The notes beneath the pieces were generated by a model. The model had not been told where the DNA came from, did not search any database, and saw only the letters and a program-made list of their open reading frames with translations. Source: Candidatus Aquicultor sp. (GTDB lineage Bacteria; Actinomycetota; Aquicultoria; Aquicultorales; Aquicultoraceae). Taken from it: DNA of 64,000 nt. The stretch spans positions 124,001 to 188,000 of the forward strand of contig DASXVE010000034.1 of the NCBI GenBank assembly GCA_036504445.1. The letters run 5' to 3'. A program made the position numbers and the translations under genes. Shown here piece after piece: positions 8,701-17,973 of this stretch. The first letter of the stretch is position 1; the number at the start of each line of letters is the position of its first letter.

Positions 8701-10806
8701 ATGCCTTCGCTTACAAGAGTAAAACCTTTGGTGGCAGTGATTCTGTCGTCACTCATCATTAATTGCCAGATGGTCGGGTACGCGGCGGTAGGGAATCAAG
8801 GTACAAAACCGCACACCGCAGCCGCAAAATCAGCAAGCGGTATTTCAGCAAGTAAATTGGTAGCCAACCAGGTCTTACTACGACCTAAGCGAGGCGTAAC
8901 CCGCGCCACGATCAATAAATTCAACGAGCAGATCGGCGTAAAGACCGCATCGACCAATAAACTCGGCGTCATGAAAGTCAGTCTTACCGGCAGTGATCTA
9001 AAGAAAGCGCTTGCGACATATAATGCGAGCGACCTCTTCGAGTATGCCGAGCCCAATTACAAGCGCAAAGCCGCAGATATTACGCCGAACGATACTTTGT
9101 ACTCCGAGCAGTGGGGGCTTGCAAAGATCGGCATGCCGACCGCATGGGGCGTGGCATCAAGCAGCTCAAACGCCGTAAAGGTCGCCATACTTGATACCGG
9201 CGTTGATACCTCTCACGAAGATTTGCAGGGCATATTCGCTATGGACCCGAACAATCCAAGCCGCATTCTCGGCAAGCATTTTTACTCGGATGTTTCGGGT
9301 CGCCAGCTGAGCGATGACATTCTGACCGATAACGCAGGCCACGGCACGCATATCGCCGGAATTATAGCGGCTGTTGCCAACAACAGCAAAGGTATCGCGG
9401 GTATTGCTTCGGCTGCCAAGATTATGCCGGTAAAGATTCTTGATGACGTCGGCTATGGTGATGACGCCAATATCGCCCAGGGCATTATCTGGGCAGCCGA
9501 TAACGGCGCCCATATCGTTAACATGAGTCTAGCCGGGCCTGCGCAGTCGCGTACCCTCGCCGATGCGATCAAATACGCGCACGATAAAGGTGTTGTGGTA
9601 GTTGCCGCAACGGGCAACGAAGCCAGTTCGGAGCCTAATTATCCGGCGGCATATGACGGCGTAATCGGCGTTGGGGCTACCGACACAAATGATACCTGGG
9701 TACCGCAATCAAACTTCGGTAATTATGTCGATGTCACGGCGCCGGGAATGTCGATTATATCCACATTCCCGCCGGCAAAATCGTATGATGGCCAGCCGTA
9801 TGAAGTGCATAGCGGCACGTCAATGGCAGCGGGTTTTGTCAGCGGTCTTGCAGCGTTGCTTTGTTCCATCAACCCGAATCTCACCAACGCGATGATCGAG
9901 GGCAAGATATATGCCTCTGCCGATGACCTTGGCACGGTTGGTTGGGACCGGTATTTCGGCTACGGGCGCATCAATGCGGCTCGCGCGGTAAGCATGCCCG
10001 CGGATAGCACCGTGCCGGTTGTAAGAATCGCCGCACCGGCCGGCGGTATTACCGTCTCAGGAAAAACCCTGAACGTAATCGTAGACGTCTCCGACGCCAG
10101 CAATGACATAGCTTTTGTCGATTTCTTTGTAAACGGCCAGCGTGTAGGCTCGGCCGCGACGTTCCCGTACAGTTTAAGTATCAACACGACCCAGTTTACC
10201 GGACGCAATTCGATACGGGCTGTCGCCTATGATAAGAGCGGCAATTCGAGCACGGCGGAGACCGTCTGCTACCAACAGACGTTCCGCGATGTTCCGCCGT
10301 CATACTGGGCGTTTGACGATATTGAAGCGCTTACAGCCAAGAAAGTGCTCTCAGGCTATCCCGGCGGCGAGTTCAAACCGGCTAATGCGGTCGGCCGCGC
10401 TGAGTATATAAAAATGCTGATGGAGGGAATGGGCCTCTCCAAGAAATCCTTCTACAGCGGCTATTTCAAGGATGTCCCCAAAACCTATTGGGCTTGGCCG
10501 TATATCGAGGCGGCGCATGATATGGGCCTTATCACCGGCTATAGCGGTAAGACCTTCTCACCGGAATCGAGAATAAAGAGGGTCGAGATGGCTACGATTC
10601 TCATTAAAACAGGAGCGTTCGCCATAGACTATTCCGGGGATTCTTTCGCCGACGTTACGCCTTCATACTGGGGATATGCCTACGTCATGTCGGCACGCAA
10701 TGCGCACGTTATAAATGGTTATCCGGGGAATATGTTCCGGCCCGAGCAATCGATGAACAGGGCAGAGGCGGCCCGCGTCATCCAGAATGCGTTTTTCAAT
10801 AATTAA
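8701..10806 (+). CDS. Exported subtilisin-like serine protease (S8) with three SLH domains
   Basis: 701 residues. A signal peptide (about 1-28) precedes an I9/fervidolysin-like propeptide (about 55-125, with NQVLLRPKRG and FEYAEPNY). The S8 catalytic domain (about 135-440) has an intact triad: D165 in AILDTGVD, H214 in GHGTH and S374 in GTSMA, plus the oxyanion-hole segment AATGNE. A bacterial Ig-like domain follows (about 445-525), then three SLH repeats (about 527-700). This is a wall-anchored extracellular protease that may mature S-layer proteins or digest external protein. The start has AAGGA abutting the ATG and TAGGTGG further upstream, so the initiation site is only moderately certain. 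The stop lies 5 bases from that of the convergent gene. Confidence 0.93.
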   Translation: MPSLTRVKPLVAVILSSLIINCQMVGYAAVGNQGTKPHTAAAKSASGISASKLVANQVLLRPKRGVTRATINKFNEQIGVKTASTNKLGVMKVSLTGSDLKKALATYNASDLFEYAEPNYKRKAADITPNDTLYSEQWGLAKIGMPTAWGVASSSSNAVKVAILDTGVDTSHEDLQGIFAMDPNNPSRILGKHFYSDVSGRQLSDDILTDNAGHGTHIAGIIAAVANNSKGIAGIASAAKIMPVKILDDVGYGDDANIAQGIIWAADNGAHIVNMSLAGPAQSRTLADAIKYAHDKGVVVVAATGNEASSEPNYPAAYDGVIGVGATDTNDTWVPQSNFGNYVDVTAPGMSIISTFPPAKSYDGQPYEVHSGTSMAAGFVSGLAALLCSINPNLTNAMIEGKIYASADDLGTVGWDRYFGYGRINAARAVSMPADSTVPVVRIAAPAGGITVSGKTLNVIVDVSDASNDIAFVDFFVNGQRVGSAATFPYSLSINTTQFTGRNSIRAVAYDKSGNSSTAETVCYQQTFRDVPPSYWAFDDIEALTAKKVLSGYPGGEFKPANAVGRAEYIKMLMEGMGLSKKSFYSGYFKDVPKTYWAWPYIEAAHDMGLITGYSGKTFSPESRIKRVEMATILIKTGAFAIDYSGDSFADVTPSYWGYAYVMSARNAHVINGYPGNMFRPEQSMNRAEAARVIQNAFFNN

Positions 10807-10811
10807 ATTGG

Positions 10812-12347
10812 CTATTTTTCTTTTAGATCGTAGTAAACACAACCGTGTCGCGTTACATGCTTGGTAAGATTTGTCGCGAGATACTGCTGAAGTGCTTTGT
10901 CCTGCTCGGCGTTTATAGGAATAAAATAGCCGGCTCCTTTAGATTCTAAAAACCGTAGCTCTTTAAGCGATATCTTGGTCGCACGCCAACCGCGGTGGCC
11001 GCTATAGAAGAGGATAACAGGATTATACGAGCCGAGAACCACCGGTTCACCCACGCGCAATTCTTGGTTTAAATCAGCCCCGTACAGGTGCGGCACGGTG
11101 TTTTGCTCGTAAAGCGGTGCGGCCAACCCATACGATTGGTATGCCAAACCGCCCACTATGACCGCGACGGCCACCCATCCAACCGCAACCCGTTTCAATC
11201 GTACTCGGGAGAGGCCGATAAGCGAACGGGCCATAAAAAACGCGGCGATGGGGAGCAGCGGTACCAGGTAGTAATCGATCCGAACTATCGCTACAAGCGT
11301 GAGCATGTATATCAGAATCGCAGCGAGCCACGCATACAACGGTTGAATTTTAACGCGGTCATCGCCAAAAATCTTGAGCGGCAAGAAGCCAATGAGTAGC
11401 AGGATAAAACCGATAGGCGTAAGCGCAAGGCCCGGTAAATACCTTGTAAAATATCCCGATGCTTGTGTTGACTGAAATGCCGTCAAAAGCTCCGGCAAAA
11501 TATGCTTTTGCATGATATTGGCGACAAAATTGCCGGTCTGGACCCCCGGATGTAAATAGTTGCGGTAATCGTATGGTGAGCCGAAGTTTTTCACCAGCCA
11601 CCCGAGGTAGCCAAAGTACGCGGCGGTCACCGCCAGAATAATCCCAAAATACAGGATAAGTCGGCGATCACGCCACACGTTGTTCCTGAGACGCTCGCGC
11701 GCAATAACAAGAACCGGCAGGAATAAAAAGATATTGGGAAGCTTCGCGAGCACCGACAGGATACCAAAGACGAGCATAACCGCATAGGCCTGCCGGGTTT
11801 GTTTTTCAGCCCAGACCGAGGCGTAATACAGCGAGCCGATCCCAAAAAAGAGCATAGCGGCTTCCGGTTGTACCGCCCGGCTGTAGTAGATGCTCATCGG
11901 CAGAATCGCAAATAGAAATGCGCTCATATTTGCTGCGGCCCTACTACTGTAGTGGCGGATAAGCAGGTAGAGATAGATGATAGCCCCCAGCGAGAAAAGT
12001 ACGGGGATGATGCGGGCGTATAATTCGCGCATCCCGACGAATTTAAAGAGCAGCGCAATGAACGCAGTCGTGATTTGCAGCTCGAGCTGGCTGTAATTGG
12101 GCCCCGGTCCGTCATAGTCGAGTTGCGGGTGAAAGATATTAAAATCGTGTAAGACGAAGTTTCGCGCGATCGACGCCGTATCTATCTGGCGCCAGCTTGA
12201 GAAGTCGCTCAAAGGGCTTCCGATATCGTACAAGCGGATAAGCAAAGCGACCGCAAGGATAACTACGAGCCAGAGGTCGATCGGTGCTATTCTTGCTATT
12301 AATGGTTTGCGTGCCGTTGCTACATCACGAGTATTTGGTTGCGTCAT
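10812..12347 (-). CDS. Polytopic membrane glycosyltransferase, PMT_2/GT39-like
   Basis: 511 residues with about 11-12 membrane helices. After TM1 the loop reads LSDFSSWRQIDTASIARNF, the classic GT-C/PMT_2 catalytic loop with acidic residues and W-R-Q-x-D-T. The C-terminal region (about 420-511) is soluble. It resembles the transferase at 3578 in fold but not closely in sequence. Likely role: polyprenyl-phosphate-sugar dependent glycosylation at the outer membrane face, perhaps of the neighbouring surface proteins (inference from location). It ends almost head-on with the S8 protease gene and no terminator separates them. Confidence 0.78.
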   Translation of the reverse strand: MTQPNTRDVATARKPLIARIAPIDLWLVVILAVALLIRLYDIGSPLSDFSSWRQIDTASIARNFVLHDFNIFHPQLDYDGPGPNYSQLELQITTAFIALLFKFVGMRELYARIIPVLFSLGAIIYLYLLIRHYSSRAAANMSAFLFAILPMSIYYSRAVQPEAAMLFFGIGSLYYASVWAEKQTRQAYAVMLVFGILSVLAKLPNIFLFLPVLVIARERLRNNVWRDRRLILYFGIILAVTAAYFGYLGWLVKNFGSPYDYRNYLHPGVQTGNFVANIMQKHILPELLTAFQSTQASGYFTRYLPGLALTPIGFILLLIGFLPLKIFGDDRVKIQPLYAWLAAILIYMLTLVAIVRIDYYLVPLLPIAAFFMARSLIGLSRVRLKRVAVGWVAVAVIVGGLAYQSYGLAAPLYEQNTVPHLYGADLNQELRVGEPVVLGSYNPVILFYSGHRGWRATKISLKELRFLESKGAGYFIPINAEQDKALQQYLATNLTKHVTRHGCVYYDLKEK

Positions 12348-12411
12348 GAGTTTTAGCTTAGTGCAGCCTATCGAAAAAATCTACCCTCGGCAAAAGCCCG
12401 GGCAACGAAAA

Positions 12412-12434
12412 AGCGAGGGCACGTGCCCTCGCTT
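12412..12434 (-). terminator. Rho-independent terminator of the CAP/copper-amine-oxidase-like gene
   Basis: On the minus strand the palindrome GCGAGGGCACGTGCCCTCGC is followed directly by TTTTT, about 25 bases after the stop codon of the CAP gene. Confidence 0.85.
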
Positions 12435-12457
12435 GATATCACTTGTTTTCGTGACTT

Positions 12458-13333
12458 TTACTGTTGCGGTTGTTCTTTGGTAGTAACCTCAATGGTATGC
12501 AGTTTATTATCCCATTTTACATCCGCACCAAGGCTTTCGGCTACGAAACGGAGCGGGACAAACGTGCGGTTGTCTTTCATCGTTGGCGCCGTATCAAGGA
12601 TTACCGGCTGGTCATTGACGAGACCGACGCTGTTGCCGATCGCCAGCAAGATATTGACGCCGGGATGGTTGATTGCAATTTGCTGGTGCTCGCTGTCCCA
12701 CTGGACCACCGAACCGAGTTCCTCAAAGAATTGGCGAATCGGTACATATGCACGGCCTTCATTAATAAACGCCGGCGGATCTGAGTAGAGAAGCTTATCG
12801 TTGATATAGACGAGCACGTCTTGCGCCGGGTTGTTCGACATAAAGTATCCGCTCTTCGGATACGCGACGAACTCCTGGGTGAACATTTTTCCGTACGGAC
12901 CGCCGTCCACTACACCGATTCCAGCGTGGGTGTATTTCGGCTCAAGCATGTTTTCCTTATGCGAAGGGCTGTTCATGAGGCCTTCAAACGCGGCCTCTAC
13001 AGTCGGTGCCCCGGCAAGGTTCTCGCCTGCAAGCAGCCATCCATCTTCAACGCCGGCGGCTGTAACCCTATCAAGCAATTGGCCGGACACGGGGGACGTA
13101 TGGCTAAAAAAGTTATGGTCGATCATTTCCTGGCTGTAACGTCGTGCCATGAGCTCGAGTTTTGGATCAATCTCAAGTGGATTCAGGCCGTTGGCCCGTC
13201 TTTCTTTATTGACGAGGTTTAACATTGTTTGCTCGTCTGTGCTAAGCGATACTGCATACGCTGCTGTGCTGAGGCTAAGAACTGCGATGAGCGCTATGCT
13301 TACTAAAATAATAAAGCGCGCCTTGTGGCTCAT
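12458..13333 (-). CDS. Secreted CAP-domain protein with a copper amine oxidase N-domain-like tail
   Basis: 291 residues; GAAAGGATGG precedes the ATG. A signal peptide covers about 1-28. The CAP domain (about 33-160) has LNLVNKERRANGL, the HNFFSHTSP segment, GENLAG and SPSHKENML. The C-terminal half (about 170-285) contains two beta units typical of the Cu_amine_oxidN1 domain (GRAYVPIRQFFEELG...VQWD and DNRTFVPLRFVAESLGADVKWD). This pair is common in secreted Firmicutes-type proteins and probably binds wall polymers; no copper enzyme activity is implied. It differs from the CAP protein at 7051 in using this tail rather than SLH domains. Confidence 0.88.
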   Translation of the reverse strand: MSHKARFIILVSIALIAVLSLSTAAYAVSLSTDEQTMLNLVNKERRANGLNPLEIDPKLELMARRYSQEMIDHNFFSHTSPVSGQLLDRVTAAGVEDGWLLAGENLAGAPTVEAAFEGLMNSPSHKENMLEPKYTHAGIGVVDGGPYGKMFTQEFVAYPKSGYFMSNNPAQDVLVYINDKLLYSDPPAFINEGRAYVPIRQFFEELGSVVQWDSEHQQIAINHPGVNILLAIGNSVGLVNDQPVILDTAPTMKDNRTFVPLRFVAESLGADVKWDNKLHTIEVTTKEQPQQ

Positions 13334-13659
13334 TAGTTACCATCCTTTCAGAAAAGGCGATACGCTCTGTCGTGTTTTTAGTTATCAAGCACCCCTAAGA
13401 AGTTTGGATAGCACCGTTACGAGTGTTTCGGCGACTATCCCGTTGCTACATACTAATATCGGCAAATCCTCAGCTGACTTTAGTAGTTGTTGCTGTTCCG
13501 AGGCGGTGTGGTGGTTTGAAACATGCAGCATCCGGCAGCCCGCCGCCGGAAAAAAACAGTAGCTGCAAATTAGCATTTTCCGACGCATTATTTAGCTTGT
13601 TTTGATAAAATGGTTGAGACTCCAAAAAGCCCTGATAATTTTTAGCAATTGAGAGTGTA
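13334..13659. other. Divergent intergenic region
   Basis: It separates the minus-strand CAP gene from the plus-strand csaB fusion and should hold both promoters. Short frames exist on both strands, but none has a ribosome binding site. No RNA element recognised. Confidence 0.4.
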
Positions 13660-15417
13660 ATGAAGAAAGTACTGATTTCAGGATACTACGGGTTTGGAAA
13701 TACGGGCGATGAAGCCATCCTTTCAGCGATAATATCATCGCTGAAGTTGGAGATACCGAATATCGACATTACCGTCTCATCGGCACGCCCCGAAGAGACT
13801 GAACACAGATATTCCGTAAAAGCGATTTCCAGGTCGGTGCGGGAGGTTCGCCGGACGCTGAAGAGAACCGATCTCTTTATAAGCGGTGGCGGCGGGCTTC
13901 TTCAGGACGTAACCAGCCTTAAGAGCCTCGCATATTACTGCGGGTTGCTTATTCTGGCGCGCATCGAGCGAGTACCCGTTATGATTTTCGGGCAGGGAAT
14001 CGGCCCTCTTAAGCGGCGTATAAGCAGGATGTTAACGCGTCTGGCGGTTTCCGGCTGTAATGCGATTGCGGTACGCGATGAAGGCTCAAAGCGGGTTTTA
14101 GAAGAGATAGGCGTGCGTCGTGAAAGCATTGTCACCGCCGACCCGGCGTTTTTACTAAAACCGGTAAAGACGTCACGGTTTGATGATACGGAACGACCCG
14201 TTGTCGGGTTTGCCTTAAGGGCATGGCAGGGGATCGATTTCGCCAGCATAGCGCGCGCCGCCGACGCGATAGGTGAGCGTCTTGGCGGGACAACAGTCTT
14301 TATTCCGTTTCACCAGGGGCGCGACCACTCGGTTGCCGAGCAAATCACCCAGAGGATGAAGCGCAGCGCGGTCGTGGTCGATGAAGTCGATTTGCCGGCT
14401 GAAGTTCTCGGTGTAATCGGTGAGCTCGATGTGCTTGTCGGTATGCGCCTGCATTCCACTATCTTTGCGGCGATGCAGAGCGTGCCGTTTGTACCCATTT
14501 CATACGACCCGAAGGTAACGGAATTTGCGATGGCCGTCGGGACGATGGAGCCGGTCTCAAGTGTTAATATTGATGCCGATATGCTTGTTTCAAGAGTCGA
14601 AAACATTCTGGGCTTGAGCAGCAGCCTTGACGGAGGCTTGAGTTATCCCATCGAGGATATGCGCCTCAAGGCACGGCAAAATGCGGTTTTTGCAAAGCAA
14701 CTGCTCAAGGAGCGCCGGGTTCTCGGTATCCGGTTTGATGCGCTTGAGATGGATGAGGCGGCCGATAGTATCGAGCGCTGTATCGCCGAAGGGCGTCCGC
14801 ATCTTGTCGTAACGCTTAACGCTGAGATGATGGTAATGGCGAACAGCGATGCCGCATTTAAATCGGTCTTAGAAAAAGCAGATCTACTCATCCCCGATAG
14901 TATCGGGATTACCTGGGCTGGAAAGCTGCGGGCGCGTGTGCCCGGTATTGAAATGATCGATGAACTGGCGAAACGTGCCGCCGGCAAAGGCTATTCACTC
15001 TATATGGTGGGCGCCGATCACGGCATTGCTGAAAAAGCGGCGGCAAAGCTCCGGCAAAAATATCCGGGCTTGAGAATCGCTGGTGCCCATAGCGGCTATT
15101 TTACAAAAGCACAAGAGGCGGAGCTTGTCGCTGAAATACAAGCAATAAAACCGGACATTCTCCTTCTCGGCTTAGGTATGGGCAAGCAGGAGAAGTGGAT
15201 CGCGGAGCATCTGCACACGCTGGGCGTACCGGCATGCCTTGGCGTCGGCGGTAGCTTCGATGTCATTGCGGGTAACGTAAATCGCGCGCCGGTTTGGGTG
15301 CGCCAAGCCGGTCTGGAATGGCTGTACCGGTTCGCACAGCGTCCGACGCGGCTTAAACGGCTGCTGGCGCTGCCGAAGTTTGTCTATCTGGTTATCCGCG
15401 AGCGGGGGTTGATGTAA
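13660..15417 (+). CDS. csaB: CsaB (polysaccharide pyruvyl transferase) fused to TagA/WecG-family glycosyltransferase
   Basis: 585 residues holding two normally separate enzymes. Residues 1-350 match CsaB: the start MKKVLISGYYGFGNTGDEAIL, the ISGGGGLLQDVTS loop, FGQGIGPL and the GMRLHS motif. Residues 355-585 match the WecG/TagA/CpsF family (GT26): TLNAEMMVMA, IPDSIGITWA, GLGMGKQEKWI and GVGGSFDVIAG. CsaB adds a ketal pyruvate to the secondary wall polysaccharide that SLH domains recognise; TagA-type enzymes add ManNAc to an undecaprenyl-linked primer. A fusion suggests one protein contributes to making and decorating the SLH ligand, which fits five SLH proteins just upstream. murJ begins 18 bases after the stop. 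Confidence 0.9.
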   Translation: MKKVLISGYYGFGNTGDEAILSAIISSLKLEIPNIDITVSSARPEETEHRYSVKAISRSVREVRRTLKRTDLFISGGGGLLQDVTSLKSLAYYCGLLILARIERVPVMIFGQGIGPLKRRISRMLTRLAVSGCNAIAVRDEGSKRVLEEIGVRRESIVTADPAFLLKPVKTSRFDDTERPVVGFALRAWQGIDFASIARAADAIGERLGGTTVFIPFHQGRDHSVAEQITQRMKRSAVVVDEVDLPAEVLGVIGELDVLVGMRLHSTIFAAMQSVPFVPISYDPKVTEFAMAVGTMEPVSSVNIDADMLVSRVENILGLSSSLDGGLSYPIEDMRLKARQNAVFAKQLLKERRVLGIRFDALEMDEAADSIERCIAEGRPHLVVTLNAEMMVMANSDAAFKSVLEKADLLIPDSIGITWAGKLRARVPGIEMIDELAKRAAGKGYSLYMVGADHGIAEKAAAKLRQKYPGLRIAGAHSGYFTKAQEAELVAEIQAIKPDILLLGLGMGKQEKWIAEHLHTLGVPACLGVGGSFDVIAGNVNRAPVWVRQAGLEWLYRFAQRPTRLKRLLALPKFVYLVIRERGLM

Positions 15418-15435
15418 ATAGCGAAAGACTCTGGT

Positions 15436-17028
15436 ATGAGTAACGGCATTAGTAGGGGGAAAGCGCTTGCATTATCAGCGATTACTGTTACCGTAGCGAC
15501 ATTTCTTGGTCGCATCTTTGGCTTTGCCAGGGAAATGGTGGTCGCCAAAGAATTTGGGGCAAACGCCCATACCGATGCATTTCTAACCGCGTTTACCATC
15601 CCGAGTTTTATTTACAGTTTAGCTGTAATGGGGGCACTCAGCGCATCGTTTATCCCGATATTTTCGGGTCTTATCGCGAACGATAAGGAACGCGATGCGT
15701 GGCGGCTTGCATCAAGCATCTTCAACCTGCTTCTTATCGGCTTCGGCGCGATCACGGCGATTCTAATGGCGTTCGCACCGCAAGCCATATACATAATCGC
15801 GCCAGGATTCGGCTCGTCAGATCAGTTAACGCTGGCCGCAAATCTTCTGCGTTTAATGGCTCCGGCGCTTATCTTCATGGGCATTTCGGGCTTGATGGCG
15901 GGAATTCTTAATTCATACAATCACTTTGCGGCGCCGAGCTTGGTAGCGCTCGCACAAAACGTCATCGTGGTCGCGTCGATTCTCGTGTTTGCCAAAGAAA
16001 TGGGGCTCTACGGGGCGGCGCTCGGTCTCTTGCTTGGTTCGATAGCGATGGTATTAGTACAGCTACCGGTCTTCATTAAGCGCAAGTTGCCTTTGTTGCC
16101 GTCTTTTACGTTTAAGCACGAGAGCTTGGCGGATATCGGTAAGCTTTTCGTGCCGGTGCTTATCGCTCTCGCCGCAAGTCAGTCAAATACGGTCATCGAT
16201 AAGTGGATGGCGTCGTTTCTCGCACATGGAAGTATCTCGTACCTAAATTATGCCTTTAAAGTCGGCAGTTTGCCGTTAAATACGCTTATCGCGGCTATAG
16301 CAATCGTGCTCTTTCCAACGCTATCGCGGCATGCGGCGACCGGCGATATGGTGGCGCTGAAAAGTTCGGTGTCGCTCGGCATTAGAATGATATGCCTGGT
16401 GGCGATACCGGCGTCGGTCGTTCTCTTTGTGCTGAGTATGCCGATTACCAGGTTGCTCTTTGAAAACGGCGCGTTTAGCCGAACTGCGACCATTGCGACG
16501 TCCTCAGCCCTTGCCGTTTACGCATTCGGATTGCTTGCAATGGGTTTGAATATGCTGCTCGTGCGGGCGTTTTATTCGCTAAAAGACGGTGTTACGCCGC
16601 TTATTGCGGCGCTCGTGTTTGTCGTCGCACTCATAGTGCTCGATTTTCCGCTTCGAGCCGAATTTGCGCACACAGGCCTTGCTATCGGTTATGTGCTTGC
16701 CTCATGCTTGATGGCCGTGGTCCTCATGTGGAGGCTCTCACGACGTTTGGGCGGTTTACATGAGGCACAGCTTGTCACCTCGTTTTCAAAGACACTGGTA
16801 GCTGCATGCGTGATGGGTGTGGTAACCTGGTTTGCGGCGACCGAATTGACTGCGCTGCTCGGAGCGGCATCGAAGCTTCATGAACTCGCTATTGTAGCCT
16901 GCGCTACTATAGCCGGCGCCGGCGCATACGGTACGACGCTGATTCTTCTTCGTACCGATGAGATCACCATGCTATGGAACATGATTAAGTCGAGGGTGTC
17001 GCGCACCGAACCCCAAACCGCCGGCTAA
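15436..17028 (+). CDS. murJ: Lipid II flippase MurJ (MviN family)
   Basis: 530 residues, 13-14 predicted membrane helices, normal length for the MOP-superfamily flippase. Recognisable segments include the N-terminal FLGRIFGFAREMVVAKEFG, SFIYSLAVMGALSASFIPIFS, and FYSLKDGVTPL in TM10. It exports lipid II, or possibly a related lipid-linked wall precursor, to the outside. Gene position directly after csaB-tagA suggests co-transcription, so it might serve the secondary wall polysaccharide instead of, or as well as, peptidoglycan (inference). Confidence 0.92.
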   Translation: MSNGISRGKALALSAITVTVATFLGRIFGFAREMVVAKEFGANAHTDAFLTAFTIPSFIYSLAVMGALSASFIPIFSGLIANDKERDAWRLASSIFNLLLIGFGAITAILMAFAPQAIYIIAPGFGSSDQLTLAANLLRLMAPALIFMGISGLMAGILNSYNHFAAPSLVALAQNVIVVASILVFAKEMGLYGAALGLLLGSIAMVLVQLPVFIKRKLPLLPSFTFKHESLADIGKLFVPVLIALAASQSNTVIDKWMASFLAHGSISYLNYAFKVGSLPLNTLIAAIAIVLFPTLSRHAATGDMVALKSSVSLGIRMICLVAIPASVVLFVLSMPITRLLFENGAFSRTATIATSSALAVYAFGLLAMGLNMLLVRAFYSLKDGVTPLIAALVFVVALIVLDFPLRAEFAHTGLAIGYVLASCLMAVVLMWRLSRRLGGLHEAQLVTSFSKTLVAACVMGVVTWFAATELTALLGAASKLHELAIVACATIAGAGAYGTTLILLRTDEITMLWNMIKSRVSRTEPQTAG

Positions 17029-17124
17029 GTAACTAGAGCGCGGATTATTGTGGTATTATAATAAATCGTACTGCGAGTTGTTACTAAGTAACCGTTATCT
17101 AAATATATGAAGCAGGGGATTACA

Positions 17125-17955
17125 ATGGATTTAATCGACCAGGTACGACAAGGCATAAAAGATGCGTCGCGGTATATCACGGACCGGGTAGAAGCCGATC
17201 TCGATATTGGAATTATCTTAGGCTCCGGGCTCGGAGCGGTGGTCGATGCAGTTGAGGATGCAGCCGTATTTCCATACAGCGAGATGCCGCATTTCCCGAA
17301 ATCGACGGTAGAGGGCCATAAGGGCAATCTGGTTATAGGCGAGCTTGGCGGTAAGCGCGTAGGCATTATGCAGGGGCGTTTTCACTACTACGAGGGCTAC
17401 ACGGCCACCGGAATCGTGTTTCCGGTACGGCTACTCAAGGCGCTTGGGGCTAAGGTCCTCATCGTTACGTGCGCCGCGGGCGGCTTACGGGCTGATTTTC
17501 GCCCCGGGGACATTATGGCGATTACCGACCATATCAATTTCTTAGGCACCAACCCGCTAGTAGGCTCGAATGATGAGGAATTGGGCCCACGGTTTGTCGA
17601 TATGGCCGAGGCTTATAATAGGGAACTTTTAGGGGTTGCGCGGCAGCAAGCGCTCGCCATAGGTGTCGATTTGCAGGAGGGCGTTTACATTGCCGTACTT
17701 GGCCCGAGCTACGAAACACCCGCTGAAATTAAGTTGTTCACAACCTACGCCGACGCGGTGGGAATGTCGACGGTTCCAGAAGTTATAGCGGCGCGTCATA
17801 TGGGAATGAGAGTGCTTGGGCTTGCAGTTATCACGAACACCCCGGGCGCAGAGCAGGTTATAAGTCATGATGAGGTTCTTGTCGCAGCACAACGCTCATC
17901 GGAGAAGTTGAGCAGGCTGATCATCAATATAGTTGGGCAGAGCACTGTAGAATAG
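17125..17955 (+). CDS. Purine nucleoside phosphorylase (trimeric PNP/MTAP family)
   Basis: 276 residues from ATG 17125, chosen because AGGGG lies 6-7 bases upstream; ATG 17107 has no such site. Motifs: GIILGSGLG (phosphate loop), MQGRFHYYEGY, VTCAAGG, GPSYETPAEI and DAVGMSTVPEV. The base-binding Asn of 6-oxopurine PNPs appears to be present in VITN, whereas MTA phosphorylases have Asp there. It therefore probably splits inosine, guanosine or 5'-methylthioinosine with phosphate. Its place before ahcY, an aldolase and mtnA suggests a role in salvaging S-adenosylmethionine by-products, perhaps after deamination. Substrate is uncertain. Confidence 0.88.
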   Translation: MDLIDQVRQGIKDASRYITDRVEADLDIGIILGSGLGAVVDAVEDAAVFPYSEMPHFPKSTVEGHKGNLVIGELGGKRVGIMQGRFHYYEGYTATGIVFPVRLLKALGAKVLIVTCAAGGLRADFRPGDIMAITDHINFLGTNPLVGSNDEELGPRFVDMAEAYNRELLGVARQQALAIGVDLQEGVYIAVLGPSYETPAEIKLFTTYADAVGMSTVPEVIAARHMGMRVLGLAVITNTPGAEQVISHDEVLVAAQRSSEKLSRLIINIVGQSTVE

Positions 17956-17973
17956 CGAAGGAGCGAGTTTTAT

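Noticed and set aside
13385-13588. 67-codon minus-strand frame upstream of the CAP gene
   Set aside because: Composition is fairly protein-like, but no ribosome binding site and overlapping frames on the other strand; not enough to call.
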